Shown here in pieces: positions 17,048 through 27,742 of a stretch of DNA of 41,405 nucleotides. The stretch is from an uncultured Lachnospiraceae bacterium. GTDB lineage: Bacteria; Bacillota; Clostridia; Lachnospirales; Lachnospiraceae. Within the stretch, counting starts at the first letter, position 1. Each line of letters begins with the position of its first letter. The notes below the pieces were generated by a model. That model was not told the DNA's origin, searched no databases, and saw only the letters and a program-made list of their open reading frames with translations. The stretch spans positions 1 to 41,405 of the forward strand of contig CAMWLJ010000025.1 in the NCBI GenBank assembly GCA_947175055.1, written 5' to 3'. Made by a program: the position numbers and the translations under genes.

Positions 17048-17873
17048 AAATTGGCGGCGGCTTCTTAGCCCGGCGCTTCTGGCGCTGACGGCGCTGGTGG
17101 TGATATTGTCTGTCTGGGGACCGGGAGTGCTCGCTGTCTATACGGACAGAGGAATATTGAACCAGATTCAGACGCGGCAGGAAGAGACCGGCAAGGAAGG
17201 CTATCGGTATCAACTGAGTAGTAACGAGAAGCTTTACATCCTGTCACAGTGCCTGAATGCCCAGAATCTGCCGGAGACGGAACAGAGTGCAAAGACCAGG
17301 GATACGGAGACGGCCTATCAGGAACTGACGGGTACGTATGCTTTTGTAGTCAATCACAATGGCCCGTCCGGCAAAGAGATCACGGATACGGAGATTTACG
17401 AGACGGCCAATAACGGGCTTGCCATGCTAAAGGAGGCAGGCGTTCTGCCGGCGGAGATTCGGGAGATCCGGGCGGAAGCTTACGAGGCGACGCTTTATTC
17501 CGCGATCGATGTGCCGGAACCGCGGAATAATGTGGCGGTCTGGAAATTGAGCCTGACGGGCAGTCTGCAGAATGCCAATAAGGAGAACCGGCTGATCGAT
17601 GCGTATATCGATGCGGATGATGGTAAGATCTATGAATTCTATGTGCGGGCGCAGCTGGAATGGGAGGAGATCGATGCGGATGCACTTGTAGAAGCGTGGG
17701 GCAGCTATATGGGTCTGTCGGCACCGCAGACTTATGAGACAGACAACCCGCTTCTTGAGACGACGCCCTATTATAAGAAATATGTTTTTTCCGGCAGCAG
17801 TGAGGAGAGAACGGTCGTGACGATTGGATTTTATGAAGGGATCAATGAATTGTTCCTGAAGATTTCCAGATGA
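17028..17873 (+). CDS. membrane-anchored accessory protein of the two-component operon
   Basis: 281 residues. An N-terminal basic stretch and one hydrophobic helix (about 12-36, LLSPALLALTALVVILSVWG) anchor it, with about 240 residues outside. The sequence is not one I can name. The end of the extracellular part (LIDAYIDADDGKIYEFYV) resembles PepSY-type strands that are common in extracytoplasmic inhibitor domains. It starts inside the kinase gene, behind GGGAGG six bases upstream, so expression is coupled. By position it resembles YycH/YycI of the WalRK system, which modulate their kinase; that is an analogy, not homology seen here. The first 11-bp repeat of the next promoter overlaps its stop codon. 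Confidence 0.8.
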   Translation: MKKPVVRNWRRLLSPALLALTALVVILSVWGPGVLAVYTDRGILNQIQTRQEETGKEGYRYQLSSNEKLYILSQCLNAQNLPETEQSAKTRDTETAYQELTGTYAFVVNHNGPSGKEITDTEIYETANNGLAMLKEAGVLPAEIREIRAEAYEATLYSAIDVPEPRNNVAVWKLSLTGSLQNANKENRLIDAYIDADDGKIYEFYVRAQLEWEEIDADALVEAWGSYMGLSAPQTYETDNPLLETTPYYKKYVFSGSSEERTVVTIGFYEGINELFLKISR

Positions 17874-17936
17874 TGCAAATTTGATGCAAAAATGATGTAA
17901 CTCTGTTACAAAAATGATGAAATTATGATGCACCAC
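17871..17936 (+). promoter_or_regulatory. six phased 11-bp repeats (TGATGCAAAWW), likely response-regulator sites
   Basis: TGATG-type units start at 17871, 17882, 17893, 17904 (degenerate, TGTTACAAAAA), 17915 and 17926, exactly 11 bp apart. The array lies directly upstream of and across the -35 position of the amidase/deacetylase promoter. OmpR-family regulators such as PhoP and WalR use direct repeats of this spacing. A perfect dyad TGTAAC-TCT-GTTACA (17896-17910) overlaps the middle units. Confidence 0.75.
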
Positions 17937-17941
17937 TTCTG

Positions 17942-17947
17942 TATGAT
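17942..17947 (+). promoter_or_regulatory. -10 element TATGAT of the amidase/deacetylase gene
   Basis: TATGAT at 17942-17947. The hexamer 17 bp upstream (GAAATT, 17919-17924) is a poor -35, as expected for an activator-dependent promoter, and it lies within the phased repeats. A ribosome binding site AGGAGAGGAG follows at 17961. Confidence 0.55.
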
Positions 17948-17979
17948 AAGAACAGATCACAGGAGAGGAGCATCATTTT

Positions 17980-19374
17980 ATGTACAGAAGAAGATATCGC
18001 AGATCACGGAGAAGAAGAGAAGAACAAAAAAGGTATTTGCAGAGAATACTGTTGGGCGTATCGGTCCTCTGCATCATCGTAGCCTGTGCCGCTGTGGCAG
18101 TTAAGACAAGGAAAGCGACGCAGACTGTGGAGGCGGCAACGGCTCTGATGCAGGCCGCCGATATGACTGTGAAGACACGGGACATGAAGGAGACTGGCGC
18201 GGAAGACGATGCTCCGGCAGAAGTAGATGAACCGGTATCGACGATCGTCATCGACCCTGGCCACGGCGGGATGGACGGCGGCTGTGTTTCCGGGAATGTT
18301 GTGGAGAAGGATATCAACAGGATGATCGCGGCCCGTGTCGTGGTGAAGCTTAACCGTATGGGCTATCAGGCAGAACTTGCCAGAGAGGGTGACGCTTACA
18401 TAGACAAGAAGGAGCGGGTGGAGAATGCAAATGCCCGGAATGCACTGCTCTATGTCAGCATCCACCAGAACTTTTGCGAGGATGACAGCGTAGCGGGGAT
18501 CGAGACCTGGTATGACGGGACCGACACCGAACGGGACAGCGGGCGGCTGGCGCAGTTGATCCAGCAGGAGACGGTGCGGGAGACGGGAGCGGTGAGCAGG
18601 GAGTTAGTGTCGGAATCGGATCTGTGTGTGACAAGCAAGAGTAACATGCCTTCCTGCCTGATCGAGACCGGATTTCTTTCCAATCAGGAGGAACGCAGCA
18701 AACTGATCACGGACGAATACAGAGATCAGCTGGCGGAGGGGATCGCCAGAGGCATAGACAGGTATCTGAATCCTCTGACGATGTACCTGACCTTTGACGA
18801 CGGCCCTTCTGAGAAAACTACCGACAAGATTCTGGATATTTTAAAGGAAAGGAATGTGAAGGCAACTTTCTTTGTGATCGGGGAATATGTCCGGAAGTAT
18901 CCGGAGACGGCCAGACGGATCGTGCGGGAGGGGCACGCCATCGGTATTCACTGCGACGTGCACGACTATAAGGCACTGTATGCCAGTGTAGACAGTTATC
19001 TGGAAGATTTCAGAAAGGCCTATGATACCGTGTATGAGGTGACGGGGGTGGAAACTAAACTGTTCCGTTTTCCCGGCGGCAGTGTCAATGCTTATAACAG
19101 GAAAGTGAGAGACGAGATCATAGAGGCGATGGAGGAGGCGGGGTTTATCTACTATGACTGGAATGCCAGTTTGGAGGATGCGACCGGCAAGGAATACAGC
19201 GTGGACAAACTGGTGGACAATGCGGTGGACACGGCACGTGGGAGAGAGCGGGTGGTGCTGCTTGCCCATGACAGAGTAGCAGAAACGGCAGACGCTCTGC
19301 CGGCGCTGCTGAATGCCTTCCCGGAGTACCGGATGGAACCGCTTACGGTCCAACTGGAGCCGGTGCAGTTTTGA
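17980..19374 (+). CDS. fused N-acetylmuramoyl-L-alanine amidase and polysaccharide deacetylase
   Basis: 464 residues. A very basic N-terminus and one membrane helix (about 22-42) anchor it outside the membrane. Amidase_3 domain at about 88-264 with zinc ligands His95 (DPGHGGMDGG), Glu109 and His162 (SIHQNF), and catalytic Glu229 (IETGF). NodB deacetylase domain at about 267-455 with Asp273/Asp274 (TFDDGPS), His324 and His328 (IHCDVHD), FRFPGGS, DWN and LLAHD. All key residues for both activities are present. Such a protein could strip the stem peptide from MurNAc and deacetylate the same glycan; in spores CwlD and PdaA do this as separate proteins to make muramic-delta-lactam. Vegetative wall turnover is an equally good role, given the two-component genes and phased repeats upstream. 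AraC gene is convergent, 8 bp away. Confidence 0.93.
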   Translation: MYRRRYRRSRRRREEQKRYLQRILLGVSVLCIIVACAAVAVKTRKATQTVEAATALMQAADMTVKTRDMKETGAEDDAPAEVDEPVSTIVIDPGHGGMDGGCVSGNVVEKDINRMIAARVVVKLNRMGYQAELAREGDAYIDKKERVENANARNALLYVSIHQNFCEDDSVAGIETWYDGTDTERDSGRLAQLIQQETVRETGAVSRELVSESDLCVTSKSNMPSCLIETGFLSNQEERSKLITDEYRDQLAEGIARGIDRYLNPLTMYLTFDDGPSEKTTDKILDILKERNVKATFFVIGEYVRKYPETARRIVREGHAIGIHCDVHDYKALYASVDSYLEDFRKAYDTVYEVTGVETKLFRFPGGSVNAYNRKVRDEIIEAMEEAGFIYYDWNASLEDATGKEYSVDKLVDNAVDTARGRERVVLLAHDRVAETADALPALLNAFPEYRMEPLTVQLEPVQF

Positions 19375-19382
19375 GGCTGTGG

Positions 19383-20228
19383 TCACGGCTGCTCTCTGCG
19401 GTACTGGGAAGGGGAGCAGCCGGTCTGTTTATGGAAGATCCTGCTGAAATAGAGCGGGTTATCATAGCCGGAGAGAGAACCGACTTCCTGAATGGAGTAG
19501 TTCGTATTCTTCAGCAGTTCTTTGGCCTTGTTGATACGGATAGAGGTGATATACTGCATGGGGGTTATGCCCATGTATTGTTTGAAACTGCGGATGAACC
19601 AGCTTACGCTCATATGCTGGTCCCTTGCATAGTGTTCAATGGAAATATCTTTTGTAAAGAATTCATTAAAAAAGTGGACGGCAGCCTCCATATCTTCTAC
19701 ATTTCTGTATTTATCAGCGGAACTCTCCAACTGATTCCGATGAATCTTCGTAAAGATCTGCTGTAGATAAAAGCAGAGCAGTTCTTCAAAACAAGGGCGT
19801 TTCAGCTGTAGTTCCAGTATGATCTGCCGAAACAGCTGCGGGTAATATAAGGACATACCGCAGGAGAGCACGTGGGTGTCCAGGAATCCAATTTTGTCCA
19901 GAATCCAGGATGCCTCGAAGCCGGAGAAATGGATCCAGTATACTTCCGGTGCATCCGTGGCATAGTAGTAGTACTGCTGGCTCTCACCGGGGCGGTAAAG
20001 TACCATGTGCCCGGCATTCACCTCCTGCAGCCGGCCTTCCAAACAGAAAAAGGCCTTGCCCGCGGATACGTATAAAAGCTGATGATCTCTGCGTCCGTCG
20101 GGGCGCAGAGTGGGCATCATGGGCTGATTTATCAGGCGGTAGACGCCGCAGCTGGCAATGCTTAACGGATGTGCAGTATCTTCTATCTCTATGTCTGTAT
20201 TGTGCAGATAGCCGGTGTTGGAATACAT
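19383..20228 (-). CDS. AraC-family transcriptional regulator
   Basis: 281 residues. Residues about 40-110 are a cupin-like sensor domain (YVSAGKAFFCLEGR, then GHMVLYRPGE). Residues about 175-280 hold two helix-turn-helix motifs of the AraC/XylS type: ISIEHYARDQHMSVSWFIRSF and YSIQEVGSLSGYDNPLYFSR, ending in FHKQTGCSPSQYR. The start at 20228 is backed by AAGGAGG about six bases upstream. It is divergent from the beta-galactosidase gene, so it very likely senses a sugar and controls the GH2/GH20 genes and perhaps itself. Confidence 0.93.
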   Translation of the reverse strand: MYSNTGYLHNTDIEIEDTAHPLSIASCGVYRLINQPMMPTLRPDGRRDHQLLYVSAGKAFFCLEGRLQEVNAGHMVLYRPGESQQYYYYATDAPEVYWIHFSGFEASWILDKIGFLDTHVLSCGMSLYYPQLFRQIILELQLKRPCFEELLCFYLQQIFTKIHRNQLESSADKYRNVEDMEAAVHFFNEFFTKDISIEHYARDQHMSVSWFIRSFKQYMGITPMQYITSIRINKAKELLKNTNYSIQEVGSLSGYDNPLYFSRIFHKQTGCSPSQYRREQP

Positions 20229-20329
20229 GGGAGACCTCCTTTTGCGCCATGTGAGGATTGTATCATTTTGTGCATGTTTTGTCCAATAGAAGCCATAGAT
20301 TTCTGCCGGGCAATCCTATATCATTATGG

Positions 20330-23601
<3,272 letters not shown>

Positions 23602-23650
23602 CATGGATGGTCATGCGGCCCGCCGGATGGCAGGCTGTGCATGATGGGGG

Positions 23651-23699
23651 ATTCCCGCAGGCAATGAGACAAGTGGCTGCTTGCAGTGGCGGCTTTGAT
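23651..23699 (+). repeat. dispersed intergenic hairpin repeat, copy 1
   Basis: This 49-base segment matches 31446-31494 at 42 of 49 positions without gaps. Its core AAGTGGCTGCTTGCAG is identical in both. In each copy GCAA and TTGC, with AG.CA and TG.CT inside, can pair into a short hairpin. It lies between the GH2 and GH20 genes. Confidence 0.7.
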
Positions 23700-23758
23700 C
23701 ATGACAGTAGCAGCATATGTTAAGGTTAAAGACTGAAGGAGTAAGGAGGAGAAGACGT

Positions 23759-25606
23759 ATGTATATCATACCGGAACCACAGCAGATGAATATTTTGGAG
23801 GGGGAGTATACGATCCGATTCGATCATAAGATCGTGATCGACCGTTCCTGCGGCACGGCGGCGTATGACTATGCGAAGCTGCTGCAGGAGGAGCTTTGCG
23901 GATGCATGGGATATGGGCCGAAGATCACCAGAGGAAGCTCCGGGAAGGCGGCGGTCACGCTGATGATGGATGATGAGCTGGGAGAGGAAGCGTATCGCCT
24001 GGAGGCCGGGACAGATGGCATCAGGATCGTGGGCGGTACGGACAGAGGGCTCCTTTACGGCGTGCAGACGCTTCGCCAGATCGTCAGGCAGACCGGGGCC
24101 TGCGTACCCTGTATGCAGATCCAGGATCATCCGGATATCAGGAACAGAGGCTTCTATCACGATGTGACCCGGGGACGGATCCCTACCCTTTCCTATCTGA
24201 AAGGGATGGCGGACAATCTTGCCTTTTATAAGATCAATCAGATGCAGCTGTATATTGAGCACTCATATCTGTTCGAGAACTTGAGCGAGATGTGGCGGGA
24301 CGATACGCCGCTGTCCGCCCAGGATATTCTGGAGCTTGATGCTTACTGCCGGAAGTTGAATATCGAACTGATCCCGAATATTTCCTGTTTCGGGCATTTG
24401 TATAAGCTGCTGCGCACGAAAGCCTACGAGCATCTGTGCGAGCTGTCGGATGCGGGGGCAGAGCCTTTCGGATTTGTGGACAGGATGATGCATCATACGA
24501 TCGACGTGACAAACGAGGAGAGTCTGGCGTTTCTTAAAGGACTGATCGAGGAGTTTATGCCGCTTTTTACATCGAAGCATTTTAACATCGGAGCGGATGA
24601 GACTTTTGATCTTGGGAAAGGAAGGAGTCTTGAGGAAGCGGAGCGGGTCGGCGTAAAGCGGCTGTACATCGATCATGTGAGGAAGTTGTGCGAGTTTCTG
24701 GTGGAGAAAGGGAAGATCCCCATGTTCTGGGGAGACATTATCTGCGATTTCCCGGAAGTCATAAAAGAACTGCCCGAGCAGACGATCTGCCTGAACTGGG
24801 GATATGACAAGGAGCAGAGCGACGAGTCTACGAGAAAACTGGCCGAGGCCGGGGCGGTGCAGTACAGCTGTCCGGGCGTCAGTGGGTGGAACCAGTTCGT
24901 GAACCGGCTGGATGTGGCATATGAGAATATCAGGCGGATGTGCACTTATGCGCGGCAGTATCACACGGAAGGTGTGCTGACGACGGATTGGGGAGATTAC
25001 GGGCATGTCAATCATCCGGATTTCGGGATTCCGGGAAGAATCTACGGGGCTGCTTTTTCCTGGAACGGAAAGATTCCGGACTTTGAGGAGATGAACCGGC
25101 GGATTTCCATAGTGGAATTTCAGGATCGGTCAGGAGAGCTTGTCTCGGTGTTGGCTGAGATCGCCGACAGCCAGATATTTGACTGGGGACAGGCGGTATA
25201 TTATAAGGAAAAGGGTGTTGACGCACGGGCGCAAAGGGAGTTTACGACAGTGGCGGCCGGGATGGCTGACGTAGAGGAGGCGCTGCGAAAGCTTGCGGAT
25301 ATCGGGGACCGGATCAGACGGATGATGCCAGGTCTGCCTGCACGGACCAATGCGATACTGCATGCCTGCCTGGTGGCGATCCAGGGTGCAGAGCTGTTCC
25401 AGAAGATCGGGGCGGTAATCGTGGCAAGAGTCAGCCAGAGTGAGCCGGCAGTGGCAGTGGACGGCATTAAGCTGGCGGCCGAGTTGGAGGAGTGGTTTAT
25501 GTTCTATAAGGAAGTTTGGAGAAGCGTGAGCAGAGAGTCGGAACTGTACCGGATCGAAGAAGTCGTGTTCTGGTATGCAGATTTGCTGCGGGGGAGCGCA
25601 CTTTGA
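23759..25606 (+). CDS. glycoside hydrolase family 20 beta-N-acetylhexosaminidase-like
   Basis: 615 residues from the ATG at 23759, with AAGGAGGAG about nine bases upstream. N-terminal GH20b-type alpha/beta domain (about 1-125: IIPEPQQMNILEG, then the GLLYGVQTLRQI end). TIM barrel with the Asp280-Glu281 pair in FNIGADETFDLG; the Glu is the general acid and the Asp positions the 2-acetamido group in substrate-assisted catalysis. WGDIICDFPE and LNWGYDKE supply further barrel residues. The last 170 or so residues are helical. No signal peptide, so cytoplasmic. It would release terminal GlcNAc or GalNAc. It follows the GH2 gene and probably shares its control by the AraC regulator, for instance on mucin or milk-type glycans. 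Exact substrate cannot be told. Confidence 0.9.
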   Translation: MYIIPEPQQMNILEGEYTIRFDHKIVIDRSCGTAAYDYAKLLQEELCGCMGYGPKITRGSSGKAAVTLMMDDELGEEAYRLEAGTDGIRIVGGTDRGLLYGVQTLRQIVRQTGACVPCMQIQDHPDIRNRGFYHDVTRGRIPTLSYLKGMADNLAFYKINQMQLYIEHSYLFENLSEMWRDDTPLSAQDILELDAYCRKLNIELIPNISCFGHLYKLLRTKAYEHLCELSDAGAEPFGFVDRMMHHTIDVTNEESLAFLKGLIEEFMPLFTSKHFNIGADETFDLGKGRSLEEAERVGVKRLYIDHVRKLCEFLVEKGKIPMFWGDIICDFPEVIKELPEQTICLNWGYDKEQSDESTRKLAEAGAVQYSCPGVSGWNQFVNRLDVAYENIRRMCTYARQYHTEGVLTTDWGDYGHVNHPDFGIPGRIYGAAFSWNGKIPDFEEMNRRISIVEFQDRSGELVSVLAEIADSQIFDWGQAVYYKEKGVDARAQREFTTVAAGMADVEEALRKLADIGDRIRRMMPGLPARTNAILHACLVAIQGAELFQKIGAVIVARVSQSEPAVAVDGIKLAAELEEWFMFYKEVWRSVSRESELYRIEEVVFWYADLLRGSAL

Positions 25607-25714
25607 AGTTGCGCGATCCAGGGAAATAGCACATATCGGTTGGTTGCAGCTTGTCCGGGAAAATATTATATTGATAGTGCGGCGCGGCGCGAGAAAATAT
25701 AAGGAGAATATTAT

Positions 25715-26383
25715 ATGAGCTTTGGTAAAAATTTACAGTTTTTAAGGCATCTGAGAGGAAATATGACGCAGGAAGATCTGGCCGAGAAAATGAACATCAG
25801 CCGCCAGACTGTATCGAAATGGGAACTGGATGCGGCGCAGCCCGAAATGGACAAGGCTATAGAACTTTGTAAGCTTTTCAATTGTTCCCTGGACAACTTA
25901 TTCCGTGATGAAATGGTCACTTGCGGCGAGGCGTATACAAATTTGCGCGTCGAGACCGTTCCCGGATTCCGCTACATTAAACATGCCGTTGTCAGCTCCA
26001 TTCCGGAAGGGGACGCTATCGACAGAGTGCTCTCCATTGCCCGTAGCTGCGGTGTGGAGAACCCCCGCGTCATAGGCTGGGATTTTCCCAAAGTGTCGCA
26101 GGAGCAGATAAATGTTTATAACATGCACGGCTATGAGGCGGCATGGATACTGCCTGACGGGGTCGTTCCTCCCGACATTGAAGTACACGAGCAGGAAGAC
26201 CATCTGTATGCGGCAATACATGTTGAAGACCCCTTCGGGAACCCTTTTGTGACCATTCCCAACGCTTACAAGACCCTTATGGAGTATATGCGCGTAAACG
26301 GCCTGGAACACACGGGGAAGGACGTGATTCCCTGCTTTGAGACCGATGGGGAGAGTATGGATATTTATATTGCCTGTAAGTGA
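25715..26383 (+). CDS. XRE-family regulator with GyrI-like effector domain
   Basis: 222 residues. Residues 1-65 are a Cro/C1-type helix-turn-helix (MTQEDLAEKMNISRQTVSKW). Residues about 75-222 resemble GyrI-like/AraC effector-binding domains, which bind small hydrophobic or cationic molecules (VPGFRYIKHAVV, then YEAAWILPDGV and DGESMDIYIAC). Such fusions usually regulate drug or stress genes. AAGGAG lies 8 bases before the ATG. The sequence AATATTATAT occurs at 25662-25671 and again at 25707-25716 over the start codon, which might be an autoregulatory site. No obvious target gene is adjacent. Confidence 0.85.
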   Translation: MSFGKNLQFLRHLRGNMTQEDLAEKMNISRQTVSKWELDAAQPEMDKAIELCKLFNCSLDNLFRDEMVTCGEAYTNLRVETVPGFRYIKHAVVSSIPEGDAIDRVLSIARSCGVENPRVIGWDFPKVSQEQINVYNMHGYEAAWILPDGVVPPDIEVHEQEDHLYAAIHVEDPFGNPFVTIPNAYKTLMEYMRVNGLEHTGKDVIPCFETDGESMDIYIACK

Positions 26384-26385
26384 CC

Positions 26386-26414
26386 TTGCATTTTTCGGCG
26401 GCATATGATATAGT
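26386..26414 (+). promoter_or_regulatory. promoter of the riboswitch/CDF transcript
   Basis: TTGCAT (26386-26391), 17 bp, TATAGT (26409-26414). This gives a leader of about 300 bases ahead of the transporter gene. Confidence 0.6.
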
Positions 26415-26473
26415 GTATGAAATTCGCAAGAATTAACAAGGAAACAGTCATAAAACTCTTTGCACTGCATAGA

Positions 26474-26545
26474 TATGAAAGTAACGCCGGCAGACTGACG
26501 GCACAGAGAATGTGCCGTCGGCACCGGGTTACTTGACTTTTCATA
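26474..26545. repeat. large imperfect inverted repeat in the CDF leader
   Basis: Nested pairs: TATGAAA (26474) with TTTCATA (26539), GTAAC (26481) with GTTAC (26528), CCGG (26487) with CCGG (26524), and a perfect GACGGCAC (26497) with GTGCCGTC (26512) around a 7-base loop. The result is a 72-base hairpin with small internal loops, in the 5' leader just before the riboswitch. No T-run follows directly. Confidence 0.65.
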
Positions 26546-26550
26546 CAGTA

Positions 26551-26640
26551 CAAACTGAACAGGCCAGGGCGTAAAGCCTGGGAGCCGGGTCGTGTCAGGC
26601 GACAGTAGATTAAAACATCTGCGGGACAGTAGTTACGATT
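26551..26640 (+). ncRNA. NiCo riboswitch (Ni2+/Co2+-sensing)
   Basis: The segment shows the conserved pieces I know from the NiCo (czcD) riboswitch class: AAGCCTGGGAGCCGGGTCG (26574-26592), then GGCGACAGTAG and GCGGGACAGTAG. These fit a four-helix junction in which the two GGGA/GGAGCCGGG-type internal loops hold cobalt or nickel. The next gene is a cation diffusion facilitator, the usual target. Binding of metal should stabilise the aptamer and prevent the overlapping terminator (26614-26664), so metal turns the exporter on. Confidence 0.85.
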
Positions 26641-26664
26641 ACTGCGTACGTGGGTGTTTTTTAT
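26614..26664 (+). terminator. riboswitch-controlled intrinsic terminator
   Basis: AACATCTGCG (from 26614) can pair with the CGTA and GGTGTT parts that end at about 26658, with CAGTA/TACTG inside, followed by a TTTTTT run. The left strand of this hairpin is also the last arm of the NiCo aptamer, so the two folds exclude each other. Confidence 0.7.
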
Positions 26665-26723
26665 CATATAGAAAATTTCTATGAAGTAATTTCAAAGGTC
26701 GAGAGAGGAAGGGCAGTAACAGG

Positions 26724-27632
26724 ATGACAGGGGATAGACAAGATTTGGAAAAGAAACAGGATTACGAGAAAACAGCTATGCGGGTCTCCGTGGTCAGCAT
26801 CGTGGCGAACTTCATACTTACGATATTCAAGCTTCTGGCCGGTATCATTGCACATTCCGGTGCCATGATATCCGATGCGATCCACTCGGCTTCCGACGTA
26901 TTCAGTACGATCGTGGTGATCATCGGCGTCAAGATATCCGGAAGGGCGTCTGACAAAGACCATCCTTATGGCCATGAGAGAATGGAATGCGTAGCGGCGA
27001 TCGTGTTGGCAACGATCTTGGCGGTTACCGGTCTGGGGATCGGGTACACGGCGGCAGGTAAGATCGCGGGCGGAGATTATACGAATCTTGCAATACCCGG
27101 CAGGCTGGCGCTGGCGGCAGCTGTTTTATCTATCATGGTCAAAGAAGGGATGTACCAATATACGAAGGTGAATGCGAGGCGCATCGATTCCGGGGCGCTT
27201 ATGGCGGATGCCTGGCATCACCGTTCCGATGCCTTGTCTTCGATCGGCGCTCTGATCGGTATCGCGGGTTCCAGATTGGGATTTCCGATCGCAGATCCGA
27301 TCGCAAGCGTGGTGATCTGTCTCTTCATCGAGAAGGCCGCTTATGAGATCTTCATGGATGCGGTGAATAAGATGGTGGATAAGGCGTGTGAGGATGAGGT
27401 GGAGATGGAATTTATGCAATGCGCGAAGATACAGGACGGCGTGTTGGGAGTGGATCTGCTCCATACCCGTGTGTTTGGCAATAAGATATATGTAGATATC
27501 GAGATCAGGGTGGACGGTGGCAAGACTCTGCAGGAGGCACATGGGATCGCCGAGCAGGTGCATGATGCGATAGAGAAGAGCTTTCCCAAAGTAAAGCATA
27601 TCATGGTGCATGTAAATCCGGGAGAGGTATAA
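26724..27632 (+). CDS. cation diffusion facilitator transporter (CzcD-type metal exporter)
   Basis: 302 residues. Six membrane helices between about 22 and 215, then a cytoplasmic C-terminal domain (about 218-300) with the CDF alpha-beta fold, ending HIMVHVNPGE. Transport-site motifs: TM2 His54-xxx-Asp58 (with Asp51 one turn before) and TM5 His165/His166-xx-Asp169. HPYGHERME is the usual loop after TM2. CDF proteins export Zn, Co, Ni or Cd in exchange for protons. The HxxxD/HxxxD pair is typical of zinc carriers, but the NiCo riboswitch in the leader points to cobalt and nickel as the physiological signal. No strong ribosome site is seen except GAGAGAGGAAGGG about 10 bases upstream. Confidence 0.95.
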   Translation: MTGDRQDLEKKQDYEKTAMRVSVVSIVANFILTIFKLLAGIIAHSGAMISDAIHSASDVFSTIVVIIGVKISGRASDKDHPYGHERMECVAAIVLATILAVTGLGIGYTAAGKIAGGDYTNLAIPGRLALAAAVLSIMVKEGMYQYTKVNARRIDSGALMADAWHHRSDALSSIGALIGIAGSRLGFPIADPIASVVICLFIEKAAYEIFMDAVNKMVDKACEDEVEMEFMQCAKIQDGVLGVDLLHTRVFGNKIYVDIEIRVDGGKTLQEAHGIAEQVHDAIEKSFPKVKHIMVHVNPGEV

Positions 27633-27641
27633 AAACACCGG

Positions 27642-27670
27642 TTGCTTATCCGGGCGTCAGCGGCTATAAT
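27642..27670 (+). promoter_or_regulatory. sigma-A-type promoter of the DUF5722-like gene
   Basis: TTGCTT (27642-27647), 17 bp, TATAAT (27665-27670), 72 bases before the start codon of the secreted glycosidase-like gene. Confidence 0.6.
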
Positions 27671-27742
27671 TAAGGTCAGGGAATCAGATGTGGAAAGACT
27701 TCAGCCCTAAATACACTGTAGCAGAGAGGGAAACGAGAGAAA

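Noticed and set aside
17896-17910. Perfect dyad TGTAAC-TCT-GTTACA as an independent operator
   Set aside because: It falls within the phased direct repeats and may be a by-product of units 3 and 4; kept only as a remark.
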